DNA of 10,821 nt from Oscillospiraceae bacterium. GTDB taxonomy: Bacteria > Bacillota > Clostridia > Oscillospirales > Oscillospiraceae. Where the stretch lies: NCBI GenBank assembly GCA_009785655.1, contig WQVW01000025.1:1-10821 (forward strand). The letters are read 5' to 3'. Under the pieces are notes generated by a model. It had not been told where the DNA came from and ran no database searches. It saw nothing but the letters and a program-made list of their open reading frames with translations. Of the stretch, positions 1 to 6,656 are shown piece by piece; the first letter of the stretch is position 1; each line of letters opens with the position of its first letter. A program made the translations under genes and the position numbers.

Positions 1-4
1 AAAT

Positions 5-529
5 GTGCGCGGCAACGTGCTTTGGGTCACGCGGACTGCGCTATTTATTGCGCTGTTGGTCGCCTCCCAATGGGTCACGCGGCCGATGAGCCAGTTTGTC
101 ACCGGGTCGCTGGTCAATATGATCTTGGCTGTTGCCGTCATGACCGTTGGTCTTTGGTCTGGGGTCGCCGTGGCAGCAGTATCACCTGTGATGGCGTGGG
201 TTGTCGGCATCGCGCCAAATCCGGTACTGATGCCGTTTATCGCAGCCGGGAATGTCGTCTTTGTGATTCTGTGGCATTTTATCGGCAACATAAACAAAGG
301 CAACAAGTACGTCGCTTATATCTGCGCCGGGATTGCCGCTGCTGTCGGCAAATTCCTGGTGCTGTATCTCGGCGTTGTGCACATCGCGATACCGTTTATC
401 ATCGACCCGCCAGCCCCGCAAGCGGCTGTGATGTCGGGAATGTTCTCAATCCCGCAGCTTATCACGGGACTCATCGGCGGGGCGTTGGCGATAGTGATCT
501 TCCCAACATTGAAGAAAGCAATACGTTAA
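5..529 (+). CDS. ECF transporter S component (substrate unknown), possibly 5'-partial
   Basis: This is a small, very hydrophobic protein of 174 residues with about five or six membrane segments. It resembles S components of energy-coupling factor transporters, the membrane subunits that bind a vitamin or similar micronutrient and dock on a shared EcfA/EcfT module. Features seen are the N-terminal TALFIALLVASQW stretch, the FVTGSLVNMILAV motif (about residues 31-43), a GNVVFVILWHFIG segment (about 82-94) and a C-terminal GMFSIPQLITGLIGG segment. No ATPase or EcfT gene is in the window, so it is probably a stand-alone S component using an ECF module encoded elsewhere. The GTG at position 5 is a plausible start, but the frame is open to the window edge and the ribosome binding site would lie outside. 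The substrate cannot be told from the sequence. Confidence 0.75.
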   Translation: MRGNVLWVTRTALFIALLVASQWVTRPMSQFVTGSLVNMILAVAVMTVGLWSGVAVAAVSPVMAWVVGIAPNPVLMPFIAAGNVVFVILWHFIGNINKGNKYVAYICAGIAAAVGKFLVLYLGVVHIAIPFIIDPPAPQAAVMSGMFSIPQLITGLIGGALAIVIFPTLKKAIR

Positions 530-544
530 CTGGTTCACATGTAC

Positions 545-571
545 AAGGGCGGCCATTGACTGGCTGCCCTT
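545..571. terminator. Hairpin between convergent ECF S and hisF genes
   Basis: An 11-bp stem (545-555 with 561-571, one G-U pair, 5-base loop) lies between two converging stop codons. The stem is GC-rich, but only a short T/A-rich stretch follows on the plus strand, and almost no T-tract follows on the minus strand. It probably serves as a weak terminator for the S-component transcript and as a 3' stabiliser for the his transcript. Confidence 0.5.
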
Positions 572-578
572 TAAATAT

Positions 579-1334
579 TTATCTCACATTAATCCCATTT
601 CCACGCAGATACTGTTTCAGTTCCGGGATTGTCACCTCACCGAAATGAAAGATTGAGGCCGCCAGCCCGGCGTCTACTTGGGGAATGGTCTTAAAAAGTG
701 CCGCAAAATGCGCCATGCCGCCCGCACCGCCGGAGGCGATTACAGGAATTGTCACCGCTTCACACACAGCTTCTAACAGCGGCAGATCGAAGCCTTGCTT
801 CACCCCGTCGGTGTCGATACTATTCACCACAAGCTCACCCGCACCGAGGGATTGTCCGCGTTTGACCCATTCAATCGCGTTGAGTCCCGTATCCTCTCTG
901 CCACCTTTGGCGAACACACGGAACTGCCCGTCCACCCGCTTGACATCCACCGACAGCACAACGCACTGGCTGCCATATTTGCGCGCACCTTCACGGATCA
1001 GCTCTGGATTTTTCAACGCGCCGGAATTCACGCTGACTTTGTCGGCCCCGCATTTCAGCACCCGGTCAAAGTCCTCGACAGCGTTTATGCCGCCGCCAAC
1101 TGTCAGGGGGATGAATATCTGTTCCGCGACGGCTTTCAGTGCATCGGTAAACAGTTGTCGCCCATCGCTGGAGGCGGTGATGTCGTAAAACACCAGCTCA
1201 TCCGCGCCGGAATCGCTATACAGTTTGCCGAGTTCCACCGGGGAGGACACATCGGCAATGCCCTCAAAATTCACGCCTTTGACCACTCTGCCGTCTCGCA
1301 CGTCAAGACATGGGATAATGCGTTTTGTTATCAC
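579..1334 (-). CDS. hisF: Imidazole glycerol phosphate synthase, cyclase subunit HisF
   Basis: HisF is the (beta/alpha)8-barrel cyclase half of imidazole glycerol phosphate synthase. With HisH, which supplies ammonia from glutamine, it converts PRFAR to imidazole glycerol phosphate and AICAR in the cytoplasm. The 251-residue length is normal for the family. Visible hallmarks are IIPCLDVRDGRVVKG at the N-terminus with catalytic Asp11, the phosphate-binding LTVGGGI (77-83), SVNSGA (101-106), catalytic Asp130 in VLSVDVKR, NSIDTDG (171-177) and IASGGAGG near the C-terminus. The start is GTG at 1334, in a GTGA overlap with the hisA stop codon, which implies translational coupling. hisH and hisI, usual neighbours in his operons, are not adjacent: the next gene downstream is convergent. 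Confidence 0.97.
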   Translation of the reverse strand: MITKRIIPCLDVRDGRVVKGVNFEGIADVSSPVELGKLYSDSGADELVFYDITASSDGRQLFTDALKAVAEQIFIPLTVGGGINAVEDFDRVLKCGADKVSVNSGALKNPELIREGARKYGSQCVVLSVDVKRVDGQFRVFAKGGREDTGLNAIEWVKRGQSLGAGELVVNSIDTDGVKQGFDLPLLEAVCEAVTIPVIASGGAGGMAHFAALFKTIPQVDAGLAASIFHFGEVTIPELKQYLRGNGINVR

Positions 1335-2047
1335 ACTGCCGCCTCCCTTATCGCGTCGGTGAGCTTGATCTCACCGGCGTAAATGGCTTTTCCCAAAATC
1401 GCACCGTTGACGCCGCGCTCTGCAAGCGTCCGGATCTCGTCCAACCCGGTGATGCCGCCGGATGCGATGATATGGATGGTCAGCTGTTCGCGCAGGGTTT
1501 GGTACAATTCTAAATTTGTACCCTCCAGCAGTCCGTCTTTCGAGATATCGGTGCAGATCAGTGTTTGCACACCCCAGCTCTCAATCACGCGGCAGAACGA
1601 GATTGCGTCTTGATCCGACACCTCCGTCCAGCCGCTGGTGGCGACTTTTCCGTCTTTCATATCGACCGAGACCGCCACAGCGTCGCCAAACCGACTGACA
1701 CACGCTTCTACAAATCCCGGGGACGCCACAGCCGCTGTGCCGAGTATCACGCGGTTGACACCCAAGTTTAGATATTGCTCAGCAACTTCAATCGTGCGGA
1801 TGCCGCCGCCGACTTCAATGTGAAGACCTGTCTCGCGGATAATCCGGCTGATGATGTCCAAGTTTTTAGGCACACCGTCCCGCGCACCTTCAAGGTCAAC
1901 AATATGTATCCACTCTGCCCCGCAGTCTTTAAACTCCTGCGCCGTCATCCACGGGTGATTGCTGTATACAGTCATCTGCGCATAGTCCCCTTGCCGAAGC
2001 CGCACGGCTTTCCCCTCGTACAGATCGATCGCTGGTAATATGATCAT
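1331..2047 (-). CDS. hisA: ProFAR isomerase HisA (phosphoribosylformimino-5-aminoimidazole carboxamide ribotide isomerase)
   Basis: HisA catalyses the Amadori rearrangement of ProFAR to PRFAR, the substrate of HisF next door. The 238-residue protein starts MIILPAIDLYEGKAVRL, with catalytic Asp8. It has EVGGGIRT (78-85), catalytic Asp129 in VSVDMKDGK, TDISKDG (166-172) and ASGGIT (195-200), all typical of the barrel. I chose the ATG at 2047 because AAAGGGGG lies 6-8 bases upstream and because the family begins exactly there. The frame stays open upstream to 2134, but that extension runs through a terminator-like hairpin and has no homologous look. The stop overlaps the hisF GTG by 4 bases. There is no room for a promoter between the hairpin T-tract and the start codon, so transcription must begin in or before the hairpin. 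Confidence 0.97.
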   Translation of the reverse strand: MIILPAIDLYEGKAVRLRQGDYAQMTVYSNHPWMTAQEFKDCGAEWIHIVDLEGARDGVPKNLDIISRIIRETGLHIEVGGGIRTIEVAEQYLNLGVNRVILGTAAVASPGFVEACVSRFGDAVAVSVDMKDGKVATSGWTEVSDQDAISFCRVIESWGVQTLICTDISKDGLLEGTNLELYQTLREQLTIHIIASGGITGLDEIRTLAERGVNGAILGKAIYAGEIKLTDAIREAAV

Positions 2048-2066
2048 AATGTCCCCCTTTAGACTC

Positions 2067-2153
2067 AAAAAAAGCGTCAAGATATAGGATGACGCATCCG
2101 CGGGCAAACACAGTTCACCGCCACGGGTTGTCATATCCTATATCTTAACGCTT
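2067..2153 (-). terminator. Long terminator-like hairpin in the htrA-hisA gap / hisA leader
   Basis: Read on the minus strand, the arm at 2153-2130 pairs with the arm at 2093-2072. The stem has about 22 base pairs with one G-U pair and a 2-base AU bulge. Inside it a second 6-bp helix forms (2126-2121 with 2103-2098, one G-U), leaving a loop of 17 bases. Seven Ts (2073-2067) follow directly. This is the layout of an intrinsic terminator, but the stem is much longer than usual. It could end htrA transcripts, which stop 22 bases before it, or act as an attenuator for hisAF, because the hisA start lies only 19 bases past the T-tract. Confidence 0.7.
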
Positions 2154-2171
2154 AGTACTTCCATCTGTCAA
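2142..2171 (-). promoter_or_regulatory. Candidate sigma-A promoter for hisAF
   Basis: On the minus strand a perfect -35 hexamer TTGACA (2171-2166) is followed after 18 bases by TAAGAT (2147-2142), which matches 4 of 6 bases of TATAAT. The -35 begins 3 bases after the htrA stop codon. The -10 lies inside the 5' arm of the leader hairpin, so an RNA started about 7 bases further on would contain only part of that arm. The weak -10 makes this tentative. Confidence 0.4.
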
Positions 2172-2174
2172 TGA

Positions 2175-3377
2175 TTACGGTCTAAATTCAACCAATACGA
2201 TGCTATGCGTCACATTTTCATTCCCTCTGGCAACGGTTACGCTGACAGAATCCCCCACAGCACGGGAAGCCAGTGCAGCGTTGAAGCTTGTCAAATTTGT
2301 CACAGCCCTGCCGTCAATCGCGGTGATTCTGTCCCCTTGCCGAAACTCAGAATGGACAGAGTCCGCGATATACAGCCCCGCCTGGCCTACGTTATACCGC
2401 ATGGCCGCCATCGGTGTTTGTATATCAACCAGCGCAAAACCGGTATCCACCCTGCCCCTGACAAATCCGTAAGTGAACAGGTCGTCTATCACCTGGCTGG
2501 CCGTGTTGGTGGGGATCGCAAATCCCAGCCCCTCCACATCCGGCCCGCCGGACTTGGCATTGACAATGCCTATCAACTCCCCACGCATGTTAAACAATCC
2601 GCCGCCGGAGTTGCCGCGGTTCACCGCCGCATCGGTTTGAAGCAGCGTCATCAGCTCGCCCGCGATGATAATGTCCCGGTCAGTGGCAGAAATAAGCCCA
2701 CCCGTCACCGTGCCGCCAAGCGCGCCGAGCGGATTTCCGACGGCCAGCACCGGTTCAGCGACCATCATCATATCGGAATCGCCAAACACCGCCGGCGTTA
2801 AGTCATCAGCCTCTATTTTCAATAGGGCAAGATCACTGCGCGGGTCATCGGCAATAAGCTCCGCGCTGTGCTGCCTGCCGTCGTTTAACCGCACATTGAT
2901 CGCCCGCGCACCTGCGATTACATGGCTGTTGGTCACAATATATCCATCCGCACTGATGATCACGCCGCTGCCCGCACCTTCACGGACTTGCTCCACCCGT
3001 CCGGCGGATGTGACCACCTCTGTCTGAATCTCCACAACGCTGGGCGTGACAATACGCGCCACTTCTGGGGCGGTCAACTGTGCTTCACCGGTTGTCAGCG
3101 GGATGATCCCGGAAAAATTGTCTTCATCGCCCACTGTAACACCACCCAGCTCCGCGTATGTCTCGGAAATCAGTTGCAGATGTTCTAAAGGCTGCGGCAC
3201 CGCACCGCCGCCGACCCAATTGGGCAGTGCCAAGGTCATCACAAGGCCGCCGGCAAATCCAGCTGAGGCGGATATCAGCACAAATAATAGAACGATCAAA
3301 ACCGTTTTGCCCCCATTGCGGCGCGGCTTGCGTTGCCGCCTGTAAACCTCAAAATTAAAGTCATGGCTATCGTACAT
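2175..3377 (-). CDS. htrA: HtrA/DegP-type membrane-anchored serine protease with PDZ domain
   Basis: This 400-residue HtrA-family protease degrades or refolds damaged proteins at the outer face of the membrane. A basic N-terminus (RRQRKPRRNGGK) precedes one membrane segment (about 24-51), which anchors the protease domain outside. The catalytic triad is visible: His152 in TNSHVI, Asp182 in RSDLALL and Ser257 in GNSGGG. A C-terminal PDZ domain covers about 305-400 and contains the segment FRQGDRITAIDGRAV. The length is typical of Firmicute HtrA proteins. I chose the ATG at 3377 because AAAAGGGGG lies 7 bases upstream; a TTG at 3398 is in frame but would place this ribosome binding site inside the gene. 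It is transcribed toward hisA, with a long hairpin between them. Assignment to the family is secure; the precise paralogue (HtrA, HtrB or YyxA type) is not. Confidence 0.93.
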   Translation of the reverse strand: MYDSHDFNFEVYRRQRKPRRNGGKTVLIVLLFVLISASAGFAGGLVMTLALPNWVGGGAVPQPLEHLQLISETYAELGGVTVGDEDNFSGIIPLTTGEAQLTAPEVARIVTPSVVEIQTEVVTSAGRVEQVREGAGSGVIISADGYIVTNSHVIAGARAINVRLNDGRQHSAELIADDPRSDLALLKIEADDLTPAVFGDSDMMMVAEPVLAVGNPLGALGGTVTGGLISATDRDIIIAGELMTLLQTDAAVNRGNSGGGLFNMRGELIGIVNAKSGGPDVEGLGFAIPTNTASQVIDDLFTYGFVRGRVDTGFALVDIQTPMAAMRYNVGQAGLYIADSVHSEFRQGDRITAIDGRAVTNLTSFNAALASRAVGDSVSVTVARGNENVTHSIVLVEFRP

Positions 3378-3397
3378 GGCGAGTCCCCCTTTTGACA

Positions 3398-3427
3398 ATA
3401 ATACATATATTGTCCAGTTAATGTTAA
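3398..3427 (-). promoter_or_regulatory. Candidate htrA promoter with operator-like palindrome
   Basis: On the minus strand TTAACA (3427-3422) and TATTAT (3403-3398) are separated by 18 bases, each one base from the sigma-A consensus. A palindrome with 7-bp arms, GACAATA (3394-3400) and TATTGTC (3408-3414), overlaps the -10 element and lies just upstream of the ribosome binding site. A repressor bound there could block initiation. The leader would be only about 15-20 bases long. Confidence 0.4.
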
Positions 3428-3642
3428 TATATCACTTTTACCATCTGGTCATGAACCGAAAATGAAGAATATGTAAAATAATATTGAACCATTTGAAAAT
3501 ATTCATCGCAAAATGAATACGCTTGATGCACAGAAAAGATTTCCCACAGGAAATTTTCGTTATATCGTGTGGGTTTTGCACATTCCCCACAGCTTTTTCC
3601 ACAGGTGTTATGTCACCAACAACGGGTAAAAATATTCATTAC
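3428..3642. other. AT-rich intergenic region with short repeats and CCCACA motifs
   Basis: Together with its flanks this is part of a gene-free gap of 385 bases between divergent htrA and the spoVB-like gene. I see no credible small gene. It holds an inverted repeat TATTCAT-N6-ATGAATA (3500-3519) and a second copy of the 11-base sequence AAAATATTCAT (3496-3506 and 3629-3639). It also has a cluster of CCCACA/CCACA motifs: TTTCCCACA 3540-3548, TTCCCCACA 3583-3591, TTTTCCACA 3595-3603, and TGTGGGTTT 3568-3576 in reverse. TTTTCCACA fits the relaxed DnaA box TTWTNCACA; the other copies do not fit fully. Confidence 0.5.
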
Positions 3643-3680
3643 TTGCTTTTTTCGCCAAGCGGGTGTAAAATGAACCGCTT
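3643..3680 (+). promoter_or_regulatory. Candidate promoter of the flippase operon inside a palindrome
   Basis: TTGCTT (3643-3648) and TAAAAT (3666-3671) are spaced by 17 bases. The -10 is good (5 of 6) and the -35 is weak (3 of 6). The -10 lies exactly between the arms of an inverted repeat, AAGCGG (3657-3662) and CCGCTT (3675-3680), which could be an operator. A 6-bp hairpin (3701-3706 with 3712-3717) followed by TTTT lies in the predicted leader. Confidence 0.35.
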
Positions 3681-3762
3681 TTGAATATAGTCTTTTATAT
3701 ATCTTGTCTCGCAAGATTTTATCCATTCAAACCGAACCATACCGTGAAAGGGTGTTATATAC

Positions 3763-5382
3763 TTGCCTGAATCTCGTAAACAAAACTTCTTAAAAGGCGC
3801 CGCTATTCTGGCGGCAACTTCAATCATCGCCAGAGTCATCGGCCTTGTGTACAGAATCCCGATGTTCCGCATCTTAGGGCACGCTGGAATGGGCATTTTT
3901 CAGACTGCGCACTTGGCGTACACACTGATCCTAACATTATGCACCGCCGGCATATCGGTCGCTTTGTCGAGAATGATTTCGTCCGCAAACGAGGAGGGGA
4001 AAACAAGTCTTATTAAGCGGTATTTTTCCGTCTCCCTGCCGGCGTTCATGTTTTTGGGTCTCGCCGCAACGGCATTCATGTTCTTTTTTCCCAACGTTCT
4101 TGCCGGGATTGTGCGCAATCCATATGCTGCACCCGGAATACGCCTTCTAGCCCCGGCTGTGTTCTTTATGTGTATCATCGCTATATACAGGGGATATGCC
4201 CAAGGCTTTGAGAATATGATTCCAACCGCCACATCTCAAATCGTTGAAGTTGTCTGCAGAACTGTATTTGGAATAGCGATCGCCTCAATGCTTTTCGGAC
4301 GGAGATATGATATGCAGTATGTGGCTGCCGGGGCAAATATCGGTACCACAATCGGGCTAGGCTTGGCCATTCCTGCTATGGTTTATCTCAAAAAAAAGAT
4401 AGATAAACGTGTATCAAATCCATCAAGAGCGCGTTCAGACCTGCCCAGCAGGGCAACTGTGTTGCGTAATATTATATCCGTCAGTGCGCCGATTACGCTT
4501 GGGGCGTCTTTTATGGTTATCGCGAATTTTTTGGACACAACCGTTGTCTTAGGGCGGCTACAATCCGGCTTGGGTCTTCCTGCATATGAAGCCAACGCCT
4601 ATTTGGGAATGTTCACACTGGGGGCAACTGTGTTCAACCTCCCGCCGGCACTGATTGTGCCGATCTCGGTGAGCATAATCCCGGCTATTGCCTCTGCTAT
4701 ATCAAGTGGGCGGCGTGGTATGGCGGGAAACATTATGCAATCATCTTTAAAGATAGTCAACCTGCTTGCAATGCCGGCAGCGATTGGGATCATGGCTTTG
4801 GCACAGCCTATTTTGATTGCTTTGTTTAACGACTCGTATCAAACCACATCAACCATGCTGACTATTTTGGGCGCGGCATCATTCTTCACCTGTCTTCAAC
4901 TTATTACAACGGCCATCCTGCAAGCGACAGGACACGAACGTGTAACCATGCTGACATTCCCGATAGGCGGTGCCGCGATGATCGCGCTGGATTACATTCT
5001 TGTCGGCAACCCGAATATCGGCATAATCGGCTCAGCATTCGGAACACTGCTGTGCTACGTAATTATATCTTTATTGAATATCACCTTCATCCTGAAACGC
5101 GTCAAAGACAGGCCGAAGTTCGGCGGGGTGTTTGTGAAACCGCTGTTGTGTTCGGCAGTCATGGGCGTGGCGGCGTATTCGGTGTATGGGGTTGTATCCC
5201 GGCTCGGCTACAACGTGCTCGGGAGCGGCAGAATGGCTGTTGTCGCCTATCTCGCCATAGCGATGATTGCGGCGGCGATTGTCTATTTCGTGCTGATTAT
5301 CGTCACACGTACACTCACGCGGGATGATATGCTGCTTTTGCCCAAAGGTGAAAAATTAGCGGATTTGCTTAAAATTCGGTAA
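3763..5382 (+). CDS. SpoVB/MurJ-family polyprenyl-linked oligosaccharide flippase
   Basis: This is a 539-residue polytopic membrane protein of the MOP exporter superfamily, the group holding SpoVB, YabM, YtgP and MurJ. It probably flips lipid-linked cell wall or polysaccharide precursors across the membrane. About 12-14 hydrophobic segments can be read. The N-terminal block is typical of the SpoVB branch: FLKGAAILAATSIIARVIGL (9-28), then YRIPMFRILGHAGMG. A YRGYAQG motif sits near residues 142-148. The start is TTG at 3763, with AAAGGG 10-15 bases upstream and no better in-frame start. Its place just before mazG matches the yabM-yabN order of Bacillus subtilis and the spoVB-mazG order in clostridia. 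Whether it acts in spore cortex synthesis or vegetative wall synthesis cannot be told from the sequence. Confidence 0.88.
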   Translation: MPESRKQNFLKGAAILAATSIIARVIGLVYRIPMFRILGHAGMGIFQTAHLAYTLILTLCTAGISVALSRMISSANEEGKTSLIKRYFSVSLPAFMFLGLAATAFMFFFPNVLAGIVRNPYAAPGIRLLAPAVFFMCIIAIYRGYAQGFENMIPTATSQIVEVVCRTVFGIAIASMLFGRRYDMQYVAAGANIGTTIGLGLAIPAMVYLKKKIDKRVSNPSRARSDLPSRATVLRNIISVSAPITLGASFMVIANFLDTTVVLGRLQSGLGLPAYEANAYLGMFTLGATVFNLPPALIVPISVSIIPAIASAISSGRRGMAGNIMQSSLKIVNLLAMPAAIGIMALAQPILIALFNDSYQTTSTMLTILGAASFFTCLQLITTAILQATGHERVTMLTFPIGGAAMIALDYILVGNPNIGIIGSAFGTLLCYVIISLLNITFILKRVKDRPKFGGVFVKPLLCSAVMGVAAYSVYGVVSRLGYNVLGSGRMAVVAYLAIAMIAAAIVYFVLIIVTRTLTRDDMLLLPKGEKLADLLKIR

Positions 5383-5469
5383 GAATCGGCACTCAAATCG
5401 GCCTGTTTGTGGGCTTTTTGTACATTTTTGATAAAAAACGTAAAATCTGCTTGCGGAAAGGAAAAAAGT

Positions 5470-6261
5470 ATGGTAGATTTTGAAAGCAAACCTGAATACG
5501 GGGTTGAGGACTTGCGAAAACTGCTCCGTCTCCTCTGTTCTCCGGGCGGATGTCCGTGGGATTCCGCGCAGACGCATCAAAGCATCCGCCGGAATCTGCT
5601 GGAAGAAGCGTATGAAGCGGCGGAAGCCATCGACTCCGGAGATATGGCGCATCTGCAGGAAGAGCTCGGGGACGTGCTGATGCAGGTCGTATTCCACTCT
5701 GACATGGCGGAACGTGCGGGACATTTCAACCTGGACAATGTCGCGGACGAGACATGCAAAAAATTAATCCGCCGCCACCCGCATGTATTTGGCGGACAAA
5801 AGGCAGACAACAGCGACGAGTCACTGATATTCTGGGATAGCATCAAGCGTGAGGAAAAAAGCCAGGATACTGTGTCCGAAACACTGGAATCAGTGGCAAA
5901 ATCTCTCCCCAGTCTCTGGCGGGCGGAGAAGATTCAGAAAAAGGCCGCGAATGCGGGCTTCGACTTTGAAAATGTGGATGGCGCATTGGAGTCTTTGCGT
6001 GAGGAACTGGCCGAACTTGAGTCAGCAATATCCAGCGGGACAGGCATCCGTGAAGAGATTGGTGACCTTATCTTTTCTATTGTAAACATCGCAAGGTTCT
6101 TTGATATTGACCCGGAAACAGCGGCAGCAGAAAGCTGTGACAAGTTCACTTCCCGCTTCAAGCGGCTTGAAATGCTGGCACGATCCCAAGGAAAACGGCT
6201 TGAGGATATGTCAGCGGCCGAAATGGACAAGCTGTACAGACAGGTGAAATCAGAGGATTGA
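5470..6261 (+). CDS. mazG: Nucleoside triphosphate pyrophosphohydrolase MazG
   Basis: MazG hydrolyses nucleoside triphosphates to monophosphates and pyrophosphate, cleaning the pool of non-standard nucleotides or lowering NTP and alarmone levels. The 263-residue protein has two tandem MazG domains. The first has SPGGCPWDSAQTHQSIRR (24-41), metal-binding LLEEAYEAAEAI (43-54) and EELGDVLMQVVFHS (64-77). The second repeats the pattern with REELAELESAI (177-187) and EEIGDLIFSIVNIARF (195-210). The lengths match the two-domain bacterial form. It lacks the N-terminal methylase-like domain fused to MazG in Bacillus YabN. The ATG at 5470 follows GGAAAGGA; the frame is open further upstream, but no start there has a comparable ribosome binding site. 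It lies 87 bases after the flippase and is probably co-transcribed. Confidence 0.95.
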   Translation: MVDFESKPEYGVEDLRKLLRLLCSPGGCPWDSAQTHQSIRRNLLEEAYEAAEAIDSGDMAHLQEELGDVLMQVVFHSDMAERAGHFNLDNVADETCKKLIRRHPHVFGGQKADNSDESLIFWDSIKREEKSQDTVSETLESVAKSLPSLWRAEKIQKKAANAGFDFENVDGALESLREELAELESAISSGTGIREEIGDLIFSIVNIARFFDIDPETAAAESCDKFTSRFKRLEMLARSQGKRLEDMSAAEMDKLYRQVKSED

Positions 6262-6333
6262 GCGTTCAGTTTAATTGCAAACAAAAATATAAATATGTAA
6301 GTCATTAACAAAACATAGGAGGAAAGAAATTTT

Positions 6334-6609
6334 ATGAATAAAGCAGAACTTATAAACGAAATCGCGGTAAATTCAGGACTTTCAAAGAAAGATAGCGAAA
6401 AGGCTCTGGCCGCCACCATTGATGCTGTGACAAATGCACTGGCCAAAGGTGACAAAGTCCAACTCGTCGGATTCGGGATTTTTGAAGTAAAAGACCGTGC
6501 CGCACGCACAGGCCGCAACCCGAAAACGAAAGAGGTCATCCAAATCCCAGCGACAAGAACTCCGCAATTCAAAGCTGGTAAAGCTTTTAAAGACGCGGTC
6601 GCAAAATAA
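6334..6609 (+). CDS. hup: DNA-binding protein HU
   Basis: HU is a small dimeric histone-like protein that bends and compacts DNA without strict sequence preference. The 91 residues match the family length. The helical half begins MNKAELINEIA. The signature VGFGIFEVKDRAARTGRNPKT (45-65) leads into the flexible beta arm, with Pro63 as the usual intercalating residue. The C-terminal PQFKAGKAFKDAV (77-89) completes the fold. A strong AGGAGG ribosome binding site lies about 10 bases before the ATG. Placement between mazG and rqcP is common in clostridia. High expression is likely, and the two hairpins after it may set the level of downstream rqcP. Confidence 0.97.
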   Translation: MNKAELINEIAVNSGLSKKDSEKALAATIDAVTNALAKGDKVQLVGFGIFEVKDRAARTGRNPKTKEVIQIPATRTPQFKAGKAFKDAVAK

Positions 6610-6628
6610 GAAAACGTTAAAACTAAAA

Positions 6629-6653
6629 CAGAGATGTGCGTTGCACATCTCTG
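6629..6653. repeat. Perfect 11-bp inverted repeat downstream of hup
   Basis: The arms 6629-6639 and 6643-6653 are perfectly complementary with a 3-base loop. On the plus strand no T-tract follows. On the minus strand it is followed by TTTTAGTTTT, so it looks like a leftward terminator although no leftward gene is nearby. In the sense direction it would be a stable 3' stem protecting hup mRNA. Confidence 0.7.
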
Positions 6654-6656
6654 CGG

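Noticed and set aside
685..1382. Plus-strand open frames across hisF
   Set aside because: They mirror hisF in antisense frames, without ribosome binding sites or protein-like composition.
2048..2134. N-terminal extension of HisA upstream of 2047
   Set aside because: The extension would be encoded by the terminator-like hairpin, and the family starts at MIILPAIDL. The strong ribosome binding site fits the ATG at 2047.
2067..2160. T-box or His-rich leader peptide in front of hisA
   Set aside because: No match to the conserved T-box core, no room for a specifier stem outside htrA, and no run of His codons in any short frame.
3428..3642. Chromosomal or plasmid replication origin
   Set aside because: Only one box fits the relaxed DnaA consensus. 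dnaA, dnaN, rep or recF genes and iterons are absent.
3738..3745. Sigma-E type -10 (CATACCGT) before the flippase gene
   Set aside because: It lies too close to the ribosome binding site for a transcript to include it, and no good -35 partner lies at the proper distance.
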